Below, in pieces: positions 25,649-34,985 of a stretch of 64,000 nt of DNA. The stretch is from contig JBBQRS010000007.1 of NCBI GenBank assembly GCA_038214535.1, positions 12,275 to 76,274 of the forward strand, written 5' to 3'. A program made the position numbers and the translations under genes. The notes beneath the pieces are model-generated. The model worked only from the letters and a program-made list of their open reading frames with translations. It did not search any database and was not told where the DNA came from. The stretch is from JBBQRS01 sp038214535 (lineage in GTDB: Bacteria > Chloroflexota > Anaerolineae > CG2-30-64-16). The first letter of the stretch is position 1. Each line of letters begins with the position of its first letter.

Positions 25649-28600
25649 ATGAAAGACACGATGATGACCGAACCGACATCTACCGCGACGACAACCCCGA
25701 ACGAACAGGGCCGGGCGCGAGGGCGCGCTTCGATGGTATGGCTCGTGCCGCTGCTCCTCATCTTGATTCTGGGGGTTGGGGCGTATCTCCGGCTGAGCAA
25801 CCTCAACTGGGATGCCGAAACGCACATCCACCCGGATGAACGGTTCCTGACGATGGTCGAGGACGCCCTGGACTTGCCGGCCAGTTTCGGCGAATTCATT
25901 GACAGCACCATTTCGCCGATGAGCCCTTACAACAAGGGGTACGGCTTCTTCGTCTACGGCACGCTGCCGATCTTCATCGTGCGGGTGGCGGCGGAATTTG
26001 CCAACCGGATCAACCAGGAAACGCAATGGTGGACGATTGTCGAGGGGATCCCGATTGACCTCGTAGGGTATAGCGGCGTGCATTTCGTCGGGCGCGCGCT
26101 GTCGGGCCTCTTCGATCTGGCCTGCATCCCGCTGATCTATCTGATCAGTCGCCGGCTGTATGATAAGCGCGTCGGGCTGCTGGCCGGGCTGTTCTATGCG
26201 TTCGCCGTGCTCCCGTTGCAGCAGTCACACTTCTTCACGGTCGACACCTTCGGCACGTTCTTTTCCTTGTTGACGTTCTACTTCGCCGTGCGGGTGATGC
26301 AGGGCGGCCAACCCGATCGGCGGGGCGGCGGCTGGCCCACCTACATCGCGATGGGGGCGAGCCTGGGGGCGACGGTTGCGTCGCGCATCAACCTCGCGCC
26401 GATGGCGGGCATCGTGCTGCTCGCGGCGGGGGTGCGCGCGTGGGATGACTGGCACGCCTCGCCCGACGCCCGCGGCTCGGTGCGCGACGGCGCGTGGCTC
26501 AACACGCTGTTGCAGGCGACCTTCTTCCGGTTGATCCTGATGGGGGTCACGGCGATTGCCGTGTTCCGCGTCGCGCAACCCTACTCGTTCGGCGGCACGA
26601 GTCTGCTCGATTTCACCTTCGCGGACGCATGGCGCGACAACATGCGCCAGATTCGTCTGCTCATGAGCGGCGACGCGGACTACCCGCCCGGCCACCAGTG
26701 GGCCAGCCGGACGCCGTTCGTCTTCCCGTTCACCAACATGGTGATCTGGGGGATGGGCGTCCCCCAGGGCGTGACGGCGTGGGCGGGGTGGGCGTTGGGG
26801 TTGTGGCAGGTGATCCGCGGGATGACGCTCCGGCCCGACGGCAAGGCCGTGCGGATGCACATCCTGCCCGTGGCGTGGATCGGCGGCATGTTCCTGTGGC
26901 AAGGCCTGCAATACGTCCAGTCCATGCGCTATCTGCTGCCCATCTACCCGACGCTGGTGATGATGGCCGCGTGGCTGCTCTGGTGGATCGTGGATCGCAT
27001 GCGCGTGCGGATTAATCGTCCGGTGGTGACCGGGCTGGCGTATGGGTTGATGGCCGGCGTGACCATCGCGACGATGCTCTGGGGCTGGGGCTTTCTGGCG
27101 ATCTACCGCCGCCCGCTCAGCCGGGTCACGGCGTCGCAGTGGATCTATGAGAACGTGCCGCCGGGCAGCGTGATCGCCAACGAACACTGGGACGATGGCT
27201 TGCCCTTGCGGATTGACGGCAAGGACGGCTTCGGCTCGTTCGGCTACCGCGGGCTAAGCACGACCAGCGACGGCAACATGCAGATGTACAACGAGGACAC
27301 GCCGGAGAAGCGCGAGCAGCTCTATCAGTGGCTCGACGAGGCCGATTACATCGTGCTCTCGTCGAACCGGCTGTGGGGTTCCATCCCGCGCCTGCCGTTG
27401 CGCTATCCGATGACCACCCGGTACTATGATCTGTTGTTCAGCGGCGAACTCGGGTTCGAGCAGGTCTATGAGGGAACCTCCTTCCCGACGATCCTCGGCA
27501 TTCCGTTCGACGACACGGGCGCGGAAGAAGCCTTCAGCGTCTACGACCACCCCGAAGTCAGGATATTCAAGAAGACGCTGGAATACAGCGAGGCGTTGGC
27601 GCGTAGCTACTTCGACCCGATTGACCTGGAGCATACTGTCCAGTACTGGCCGAAGCAGGTCAGCGCCGCGCCGACCGCGCTGCTGATGACGCAGGATGAG
27701 GCCGCGCAGCAGCAGGCGGGCGGCAGTTGGTCGCAGATCTTCAACCCGGACAGTTTCGTGAACCGTTCGCCGGTGATCTCGATCCTGATCTGGCTGCTGT
27801 TACTGGAAATCCTGGGGGTGATCGCCTTCCCACTGGCGTTCGGCGTGTTACGTAACCTGGGCGACCGGGGCTACGGGGTCAGCAAGACGCTGGGGATGCT
27901 GCTGCTCGCCTGGCTGGCGTGGATCGGCCCCAGCCTGAAGTTGACCGCGTATACCCGTCCGTATATCGCGCTATGTCTGCTCCTGCTGGCGGCCGTCTCC
28001 GCGTATCTGGGTTGGCGGCATCGCGACGAGATTGGCCGGTTCCTCCGCGCACGGTCGGGGCTGATCGCGACCGAGGAGATCGTCTTCCTGGTGTTGTTCG
28101 TGATGTTTCTGGCGGTCCGCTGGGGCAACCCCGACCTGTGGCACCCGGCGCGCGGCGGCGAGAAGCCGATGGACTTCGCGTACCTCAATGCCGTGATCAA
28201 GTCCACGACCTTCCCGCCCTATGATCCCTGGTTCGCGGGCGGCTATATCAATTATTATTACTTCGGGTTCGTCATCATCGGGACGCTGGTCAAGCTGTCG
28301 GGCATCGTTCCCGCGGTGGCCTATAACCTCGCCGTGCCGTCGCTCTTCGCGCTGCTGGGCGTGGGGGCGTTCAGCGTGGCCTACAACCTGACCGACGGCG
28401 ATCATGACTTTGAGCCGGATAATGATGCCTTCTCATCTGGAGGACTCTCTCGCAGCGGGCTGCTGGCGGGGCTGGCGAGCGTCCTGCTCGTTGTTATCCT
28501 CGGCAACCTGGGCAACGTGCGGTTGTTGATCCAGCAATTCGCCGTGCAGGTTCCGCCCGATCCGGGTCTGACCGGGCCGCTGGCGCAGTTCCGCTACGCG

Positions 28601-30340
28601 CTGAGCGGCCTGGGCGCGGTGCTGCGCGGCGACGCGGCCTTGAATTTCCCGAACGATTGGTGGTTCTGGAACGCCTCGCGGGTGATCCCGGATACGATCA
28701 ACGAGTTCCCCTTCTTCACGTTCACTTATGCCGACCTGCACGCGCACATGATCGCGCTGCCGATCTTCGTGTTGGGGCTGGCCGTGGCGACGGCGCTGGT
28801 GCGCACGGTGCGTGCGCCGTCCTCGCTCGAAGCGTACATGGGGCCGTGGTACGTGTCGCCCAATGAACTGCTGCTGATCGGCGGGCTGGGCTTCGTGGCG
28901 GGCGCGCTCAGGGCGACGAACACCTGGGACTTCCCGACGATGCTCATCATCGGCTTCATCGCGATCCTCATCGGTGAGGTGGTTCGCCACCGGCGCATTG
29001 CCCTGCCCGATCCACTCGATCAGCGGATGGCGTTCCTCTTCCGGCGGCTCGTTGCCGTCGGGTGGCGGAGCATCCTGCTGGTTGCCGTGGCGGTGCTCTC
29101 TTTCTATCCGTTCAGCAAACATTACGCGACGGCCTACGGTGGGCTGCAATCGTGGCAGGGCGATGGGACCCTGCTGACCGACTATTTTATGGTCTACGGC
29201 CTCTTCCTGGCGCTGGCCGTCATCTTCCTGCTGAGCGAGTTGGCTGATCAGGCGCGCCGTGAGCGCATTCCTGCGTGGCTGGCCGATGTCGGCCCGGCGA
29301 TGGCAGTCTTTGTGCTGGCGGGCGCGGGGTTGGGCTGGTTCATCGGCGCGAAGATCTGGCTGATCGCGCTGCCGCTGGCCGGGCTTGCGGTTTTCCTGGC
29401 GATGGGGCGCGATCTGCCCACGGTACGGCGTTTTGCGCTGCTCCTGCTGGCGCTGGCCTTCGCCATCACGATGGGCGTCGAGATGATCCGCCTCAAAGAT
29501 GACATTGGCCGCATGAACACGGTGTTCAAGTTCTATATACAGGCCTGGACACTGCTGGGCGTGATGTGCGCGTATGGGTTCGCGCTGTGGGCGGCGCGCG
29601 CTGCGGGGTGGAAGGCCGGCTGGCGCTGGCTGGCGTGGGCGACGACCGGGGTGTTGGTGGTGGGCGCGGTGCTTTACCCCGTGACCGCGGCCCCGGCGAA
29701 GATCCGCGACCGCTTCTCGGCGGAGGCGTCGCCGCGCGGCCTGGATGGGATGGCGTACATGGATCAGGCGGAATACGCCGACAACGGCTATCAGTTCCGG
29801 CTGGCCGACGACAAGGCGGCGATGGAGTGGATGCTGGCGAACGTCCTCGGCTCGCCCGTGATCCTGGAGGCGAACACGCCCGGCTATCGCTGGGGTAACC
29901 GCTTCAGCATCTACACCGGCCTCCCCGCCGTCATCGGATGGGACTGGCATCAGCGGCAACAGCGCTCCGTCGTGCCGGGCGCAATGATTGACAGACGACT
30001 GGCCGACGTGCAGGAGATCTACAATACGGTTGATCTCAACCGGGCGCAACGGCTGTTGAACCATTACGGCGTCTCGTACATCATCGTCGGCGAGCTGGAG
30101 CGCGCCTATTACTCGCCGGAGGGCCTGGCAAAATTCGACGCGATGGTCGAACAGGGCTATCTTGAAGTGGTCTATCCCGAGACGCCGTCGGCGGGCGCGC
30201 CGGTGCGTATCTTCGCCATACGCGACCGCGCCGCGCCTCTGACCCTCGATCTGGCGACGGGCATCGGGCCGCAGCCGGTCCCTACGCCCACGCCCCCAAC
30301 CGCGCAGTCCGGCGGCGGGTCGGGGATGACGGAAGAATAG
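25649..30340 (+). CDS. Giant PMT-like plus YYY (DUF2298) fusion membrane protein 1
   Basis: A 1,563-residue protein with some two dozen hydrophobic helices. The N-terminal half (about 25-700) is GT-C/PMT-like: after the first helix comes HIHPDERFLTMVEDAL with the acidic motif, and a soluble stretch follows near SQWIYENVPPGSVI. The C-terminal half (about 700-1545) is a DUF2298 (chlor_Arch_YYY) domain, recognised by KPMDFAYLNAVI, GGYINYYYFGFVIIG, FTYADLHAHMIALP and GRMNTVFKFYIQAW. The tail is Pro/Thr-rich. Family members are found in Chloroflexota and archaea and have no tested function; a role in outer-surface glycosylation is likely. It begins after repeat A. It is the first of two tandem paralogues with the same fusion. 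Confidence 0.85.
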   Translation: MKDTMMTEPTSTATTTPNEQGRARGRASMVWLVPLLLILILGVGAYLRLSNLNWDAETHIHPDERFLTMVEDALDLPASFGEFIDSTISPMSPYNKGYGFFVYGTLPIFIVRVAAEFANRINQETQWWTIVEGIPIDLVGYSGVHFVGRALSGLFDLACIPLIYLISRRLYDKRVGLLAGLFYAFAVLPLQQSHFFTVDTFGTFFSLLTFYFAVRVMQGGQPDRRGGGWPTYIAMGASLGATVASRINLAPMAGIVLLAAGVRAWDDWHASPDARGSVRDGAWLNTLLQATFFRLILMGVTAIAVFRVAQPYSFGGTSLLDFTFADAWRDNMRQIRLLMSGDADYPPGHQWASRTPFVFPFTNMVIWGMGVPQGVTAWAGWALGLWQVIRGMTLRPDGKAVRMHILPVAWIGGMFLWQGLQYVQSMRYLLPIYPTLVMMAAWLLWWIVDRMRVRINRPVVTGLAYGLMAGVTIATMLWGWGFLAIYRRPLSRVTASQWIYENVPPGSVIANEHWDDGLPLRIDGKDGFGSFGYRGLSTTSDGNMQMYNEDTPEKREQLYQWLDEADYIVLSSNRLWGSIPRLPLRYPMTTRYYDLLFSGELGFEQVYEGTSFPTILGIPFDDTGAEEAFSVYDHPEVRIFKKTLEYSEALARSYFDPIDLEHTVQYWPKQVSAAPTALLMTQDEAAQQQAGGSWSQIFNPDSFVNRSPVISILIWLLLLEILGVIAFPLAFGVLRNLGDRGYGVSKTLGMLLLAWLAWIGPSLKLTAYTRPYIALCLLLLAAVSAYLGWRHRDEIGRFLRARSGLIATEEIVFLVLFVMFLAVRWGNPDLWHPARGGEKPMDFAYLNAVIKSTTFPPYDPWFAGGYINYYYFGFVIIGTLVKLSGIVPAVAYNLAVPSLFALLGVGAFSVAYNLTDGDHDFEPDNDAFSSGGLSRSGLLAGLASVLLVVILGNLGNVRLLIQQFAVQVPPDPGLTGPLAQFRYALSGLGAVLRGDAALNFPNDWWFWNASRVIPDTINEFPFFTFTYADLHAHMIALPIFVLGLAVATALVRTVRAPSSLEAYMGPWYVSPNELLLIGGLGFVAGALRATNTWDFPTMLIIGFIAILIGEVVRHRRIALPDPLDQRMAFLFRRLVAVGWRSILLVAVAVLSFYPFSKHYATAYGGLQSWQGDGTLLTDYFMVYGLFLALAVIFLLSELADQARRERIPAWLADVGPAMAVFVLAGAGLGWFIGAKIWLIALPLAGLAVFLAMGRDLPTVRRFALLLLALAFAITMGVEMIRLKDDIGRMNTVFKFYIQAWTLLGVMCAYGFALWAARAAGWKAGWRWLAWATTGVLVVGAVLYPVTAAPAKIRDRFSAEASPRGLDGMAYMDQAEYADNGYQFRLADDKAAMEWMLANVLGSPVILEANTPGYRWGNRFSIYTGLPAVIGWDWHQRQQRSVVPGAMIDRRLADVQEIYNTVDLNRAQRLLNHYGVSYIIVGELERAYYSPEGLAKFDAMVEQGYLEVVYPETPSAGAPVRIFAIRDRAAPLTLDLATGIGPQPVPTPTPPTAQSGGGSGMTEE

Positions 30341-30355
30341 CGTGAACCTCGCCCC

Positions 30356-33300
30356 ATGCAAGGGATGAACGATCTGGAATCGGGTCTGCCGGGCGCGCCG
30401 GCCCAGGCTGCCGGGCGTCGCTGGCTGCCCTGGCTGATTCTGTGCGGCATCCTCATGATCGGGGCGGTGTTCAGATTCTCGGTGCTCAACTGGGATCAGT
30501 TCCAGCACGTCCACCCGGATGAGCGCTTCATCGTCTGGGTCGCCGACACCATGTCGTGGCCCGGCGATTTCGCGACGGCGCTCGACCCCGCGCGCTCCAC
30601 GTTGAACCCCTATCGGTGGCCGCCCGGCGCGGGCAATCTCGCAGGGACACTTCGTGGCTACGCCTACGGCCACGCGCCGCTCTATCTGACCTTGCTAACC
30701 GCCCATGCCGGTGAAGCCATTTCCCGCTGGATGGGCGAGACCACGTTGGCCTTGCCGACGGCGCTCCAACCCCTGCACGTCGCGTGGCGGCATCTGACCG
30801 AATACAACTACATCGGGCTGGTGGGGCGGGCGCTGAGCGTGTTGTTCGACCTCGGCACGATCGTCGCGGTCTTCTTCCTGGGAAGGCAGGCGTTCGGCGT
30901 GGGGGCCGGGCTCGCGGCTGCGATGTTCTACGCGCTGGCCGTGCTCGCGATCCAGCTCAGCCATTTCTTCGCCGTGGACATCCCGCTGACCTTCTTCGTG
31001 ATGGCGTGCGTGGCGCTGGCCGCGCGCTGGGCCGGGCCGGGCGCGGGCCCTGAAAGGCGCCCGGGCGGGTTCACCTGGGTGGCCGCGGGCTTGATGGCGG
31101 GCCTCGCCGTCGGGACGAAGTTCAGCGCGGTGCTGCTGGTCGCGCCGCTGATCGTCGCGGCGTGGTTCCGGGTTCTCAGCGAACCGGCAGACGCTCACTG
31201 GCGTCGGATGGTCTTGTACTCCGGCGTGGCGCTGGGCGCAGCCGCGCTGGCCTTTGCGCTCAGCAACCCCTTCTCGCTGATTGAGTTCCGGGCCTTCGCC
31301 GGAAATCTCTTCGCGCAGAACGCGATGGTCAGCGGGGCGATGGACGCGCCGTATACGCGCCAGTACGCAGGCACGTTGCCCTATCTCTACTTCATGCGCG
31401 AATCGAGCCAGTGGGGGCTGGGCTGGCCGCTGGGGCTGGTCGCCTGGACGGGCTTCGCGTGGTGCGCCTACCGCGCGCTGCGCCGGCGCGCCGGCATCGC
31501 CGAGTGGATGATGCTCGCCTGGGCCGTGCCCTATTTTGCGATCACCGGCCTGTTCCACGCGAAGTTTCTCCGCTATATGGCTCCGTTGCTGCCCTTCTTG
31601 CTCATCATGGGGGCGGGGATGTTGAAAGCGCTACGCGATGCCATGATTCGCCGTTGGGGCAAGACCGGGCGCGTCGCCTGGGCGGGAGGCTTCGCGCTGC
31701 TCGTCGGGTTTACGGCGCTCTGGGCCGTCGCGTTCACGGGGGTCTATCGCCAGGAGCACCCGTGGCTACAGGCGTCGCGTTGGATTTACAGCAATGTCCC
31801 GGACGGCGCGACCTTGCTCACCGAGGAATGGGACGACGCGCTGCCGCTCCGCATGGACGAAATCGCCGATCGCCCGCCGGTGCGCGAGTATCAACAGATC
31901 GAGCTTCCCCTGTGGGACGCGGATGCGCCGGAAAAACTGGACACGCTGGCCGCGGAACTGAGCGGCGGAGACTATCTGATTCTTTCCACCAACCGGCTCT
32001 ACCGCCCGATTCAAAACCAGCCCCAGCGCTATCCGATGGCGAGCCAGTACTACCGGATGCTCTTCTCCGGCGAGTTGGGGTATACGCCGGCCGCGGAGTT
32101 CAGCGCCTATCCCCGCATCGGCGGGCTGGTGATCCCCGACGATAACGCCGACGAGAGCTTCACCGTCTACGACCACCCGCGGGTGATGATCTTCGCCAAC
32201 ACCGGCGGTCTCAGCGAGAGCGTCCTGCGGGCGCGGTTGGGGCGCTACTTACCGCTGCAATCGGGCGCGCATCAAGGCAAGGAGGCCGGGCTGGCCCGCT
32301 ACCGCGCGCAGGACGCCGACCCGGCTGACGATTTGTTGCTTTCCCAGCCCGTGGAGTCGCTGCCGGTGGTCGCCGATGATCGCTGGAACACCGCCGCCGC
32401 GGCGTCGTCCCTGCTCGCTGCGGCGCTCTGGTGGCTGGTGATCGGCGTGTTCGGGTGGTTCGTCTGGCCGCTGCTCTTCCCGCTGCTGCCGGGGCTGCGC
32501 GACCGCGGCTATGGGCTGGCGCGGGCGATCGGCTGGCTGCTCGTCGGCTGGGTTCATTGGATGGGGGTCAGCCTGGGGCTGTGGCAAAACCGCGCCCCGG
32601 CCATCGCCCTGATCTTGGTCGCGCTGGCCCTGTTGGGCGGCGTTGCGGCGTTGCGGCAGCGTGCGTCGTTGGCGCGGTTCGTCCGGGCGCAGCGCGGGCA
32701 GATTCTCGCATCGGAAGCCGTCTTCCTGCTGGCCTACGCGGCGTTCGTCGGGATTCGCCTGTTGAACCCCGACCTCTGGCAGCCGTGGAACGGCGGCGAG
32801 AAGTTCATGGAGTTCGCGTTCCTCAATGCCATCTTGCGCAGCGCGCACTTCCCGCCCTATGACCCGTATTTCGCGGGCGGCATCCTGAACTACTACTATT
32901 ATGGCCTCTATCTCGTGAGCCTGCCTATCAAGCTGACCGGCATCCCGGCGGAGGTGGCCTTCAATCTTGCCGTCCCGTCGCTGTATGCGCTCGCCGCGCA
33001 GGGCGTCTTCTCGGTGGGCGGGTCGCTCGCCGGGGGGCTGACCTGCGTGGCCCCGAACGAGGCGGACGCGGACGGTGAAGAACGCCGCGCCGGAAGGTGG
33101 TGGATTCCGGCATCCCTCTCCGTCATCCTGGCGCTGGTGATGGGCAACCTCGCATCGCTGACGCAGGCGCTGGATCGCCAGGCGCGGCTTGGCGGCTGGC
33201 CCGGCCCCGGCAGCGGCCCCGCGGCGTATCTGTCGGGAGTGGCTCAGGGCTTCGCGGCGCGCGTCGGCAGCGCGGCCGCGCCCGGCTTCGATTATTGGGC

Positions 33301-34891
33301 GGCCAGCCGGGTGATCCCCTATACCATCAACGAGTTCCCGCTCTGGACTTTCGTCTTCGCAGACCTGCACCCGCACCTGATCTCGATTCCCTTCGGCGTC
33401 GCCGTGATCGGGCTCGCGCTGCATCTGCTGCTGTACGTGCCGCGCTGGGCGGATGAGGGCGCAGCGGCTCCTAATCTCCCGTTAAGGATTCTGCAAGGCC
33501 TGCTTAATCTGATCTTGTTATCCTTAGTGTTAGGGTCGTTGGGCGCAATCAACACCTGGGACCTGCCGACCTATTTGCTGCTTGTGGTGGGCAGCCTGAT
33601 GCTGGCCGGTTGGCGGCCGCGCCGTTGGGCCGGCGTCCTGGTCGGGCTGGTCGCTTCGGGCGCGGTCGGCGTGCTGTCGGTCGTCATGTATTTGCCGTTC
33701 TATCAGCATTATCAGGTGCAGGTGGGGCGGGGCGACGGTTGGGCGCTGACCCGCTATCTTGGTTGGGTGGAGAATCCCAGCCCGCTCGGTGACTGGTTGC
33801 GCGTCTGGGCGATTTTGCTGCTCTTTGCGGTCGCGTTCGGCGTGATGGATTGGATTGCGCGACGGCGCGCCGCAGCCGCGGAGGAGATGATTATCCCCGG
33901 CGCAGGGCCGCGCTGGGGGGTGATCGGCTCCCTGCTGGCGGCGGCCGTCGTCGTGATGCTGGTTGCGCTGGGGCGACCGACGGCGGCCATCGCGGCCGCG
34001 CCGATGATCCTGGGCCTCTATGCGGCGACCCGATCCGGCATCCCCCCCCCGCGCGCGTTCCTTGCGTGGCTGATTGCGCTAGGTTCCGCCGTGCTGGTCG
34101 GGACGGAGCTGGTCTACCTCCGCGATTTCCTCGATGGCGGCGATTGGGAGCGCATGAACACCGTCTTTAAGTTCGGCGTCCCGGCGTGGCTCTTGCTGGG
34201 GATCGCGGGCGGCGGCGTCCTGTGGCTGCTGTGGCGACGGCCTCCGGATCAAGCCGGGCGTGTCTCTACGGCGTTGATCCGGGTGGGCGCTGTCGGGTTG
34301 GTGTTGGCCGGGCTGGTCTTCGTGCCGTTAGGCATCCCGGCGCGCGTGGATGACCGATTCCCCGGTGCAAGGCCGCCGATCGGGACGCTGGACGGCACGG
34401 CGTACATGGCGGTCGGCGCATATAGCTGGCCCGGGCCGGATCATGTCATCGCGTTGAGCGGTGAGCGCGAGGCGATTCGCTGGCTTCTCGACAATGTGAC
34501 CGGTTCGCCGGTGGTGGCCGAAGCGCCCGCGGGCGAATACATCGTGGACGGGCAGTTCGTGGGATATGATTACTACCGGGCCGGGGGGTTGCGAGTTGCC
34601 AGTATGACCGGCCTGCCGACCTTCGTCGGGCATCACCAGTACGAGCAGCGCGACGGCGGGCAGGTGGGCCAGCGCACCCGATTGGGTCAGGAGTTCTTCC
34701 GCACCACCGATATCGTCCGGACGCGCGAGCTGATAGACGAACTGGGTGTGCGCTATATCTACGTCGGGACGCTGGAGCGCATCCTCCTGTCGGACGAAAG
34801 CCTGCGCAAGTTCGATGTCATGGCCGAGAACGACGAGTTAGCGGTGGTCTTCGAGGACGGCCCGGTGCGCATCTATCGGGTTGAATCGTGA
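30356..34891 (+). CDS. Giant PMT-like plus YYY (DUF2298) fusion membrane protein 2
   Basis: A 1,511-residue paralogue of the preceding protein, starting 15 bases after its stop. Same order: one helix, then FQHVHPDERFIVWVADTM, PMT-like helices, a soluble insert with SRWIYSNVPDGATLL and TEEWDDALPLRMDE, then the YYY half with GEKFMEFAFLNAIL, GGILNYYYYGLYLV, FVFADLHPHLISIPF and ERMNTVFKFGVPAW. The second half ends in a soluble region VRYIYVGTLERILL, which resembles the end of the other two YYY proteins. ATG 30356 or ATG 30365 could be the start. Tandem duplication followed by divergence is the simplest history. Confidence 0.85.
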   Translation: MQGMNDLESGLPGAPAQAAGRRWLPWLILCGILMIGAVFRFSVLNWDQFQHVHPDERFIVWVADTMSWPGDFATALDPARSTLNPYRWPPGAGNLAGTLRGYAYGHAPLYLTLLTAHAGEAISRWMGETTLALPTALQPLHVAWRHLTEYNYIGLVGRALSVLFDLGTIVAVFFLGRQAFGVGAGLAAAMFYALAVLAIQLSHFFAVDIPLTFFVMACVALAARWAGPGAGPERRPGGFTWVAAGLMAGLAVGTKFSAVLLVAPLIVAAWFRVLSEPADAHWRRMVLYSGVALGAAALAFALSNPFSLIEFRAFAGNLFAQNAMVSGAMDAPYTRQYAGTLPYLYFMRESSQWGLGWPLGLVAWTGFAWCAYRALRRRAGIAEWMMLAWAVPYFAITGLFHAKFLRYMAPLLPFLLIMGAGMLKALRDAMIRRWGKTGRVAWAGGFALLVGFTALWAVAFTGVYRQEHPWLQASRWIYSNVPDGATLLTEEWDDALPLRMDEIADRPPVREYQQIELPLWDADAPEKLDTLAAELSGGDYLILSTNRLYRPIQNQPQRYPMASQYYRMLFSGELGYTPAAEFSAYPRIGGLVIPDDNADESFTVYDHPRVMIFANTGGLSESVLRARLGRYLPLQSGAHQGKEAGLARYRAQDADPADDLLLSQPVESLPVVADDRWNTAAAASSLLAAALWWLVIGVFGWFVWPLLFPLLPGLRDRGYGLARAIGWLLVGWVHWMGVSLGLWQNRAPAIALILVALALLGGVAALRQRASLARFVRAQRGQILASEAVFLLAYAAFVGIRLLNPDLWQPWNGGEKFMEFAFLNAILRSAHFPPYDPYFAGGILNYYYYGLYLVSLPIKLTGIPAEVAFNLAVPSLYALAAQGVFSVGGSLAGGLTCVAPNEADADGEERRAGRWWIPASLSVILALVMGNLASLTQALDRQARLGGWPGPGSGPAAYLSGVAQGFAARVGSAAAPGFDYWAASRVIPYTINEFPLWTFVFADLHPHLISIPFGVAVIGLALHLLLYVPRWADEGAAAPNLPLRILQGLLNLILLSLVLGSLGAINTWDLPTYLLLVVGSLMLAGWRPRRWAGVLVGLVASGAVGVLSVVMYLPFYQHYQVQVGRGDGWALTRYLGWVENPSPLGDWLRVWAILLLFAVAFGVMDWIARRRAAAAEEMIIPGAGPRWGVIGSLLAAAVVVMLVALGRPTAAIAAAPMILGLYAATRSGIPPPRAFLAWLIALGSAVLVGTELVYLRDFLDGGDWERMNTVFKFGVPAWLLLGIAGGGVLWLLWRRPPDQAGRVSTALIRVGAVGLVLAGLVFVPLGIPARVDDRFPGARPPIGTLDGTAYMAVGAYSWPGPDHVIALSGEREAIRWLLDNVTGSPVVAEAPAGEYIVDGQFVGYDYYRAGGLRVASMTGLPTFVGHHQYEQRDGGQVGQRTRLGQEFFRTTDIVRTRELIDELGVRYIYVGTLERILLSDESLRKFDVMAENDELAVVFEDGPVRIYRVES

Positions 34892-34910
34892 TGAACACCG
34901 GGAAAGCCGT

Positions 34911-34939
34911 TTGGCGGCGACAGGCGCTCATGCTAGAAT
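34911..34939 (+). promoter_or_regulatory. Possible internal promoter before the third YYY gene
   Basis: TTGGCG (34911-34916), 17-bp spacer, TAGAAT (34934-34939), in the 94-base gap before 34986. Confidence 0.5.
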
Positions 34940-34985
34940 CCACGATTATGTTCGGTAACAGCCGGGGACAGATGGGACGCATTTG

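Noticed and set aside
28433..30673. A 746-codon minus-strand frame opposite the first YYY gene, and similar long antisense frames elsewhere
   Set aside because: They are rich in Arg/His/Gln as typical of GC-rich antisense shadows, and the plus-strand genes have clear family motifs.
34983..34985. TTG start for the third YYY gene
   Set aside because: ATG directly after it at 34986 is the simpler start and no ribosome site favours TTG.
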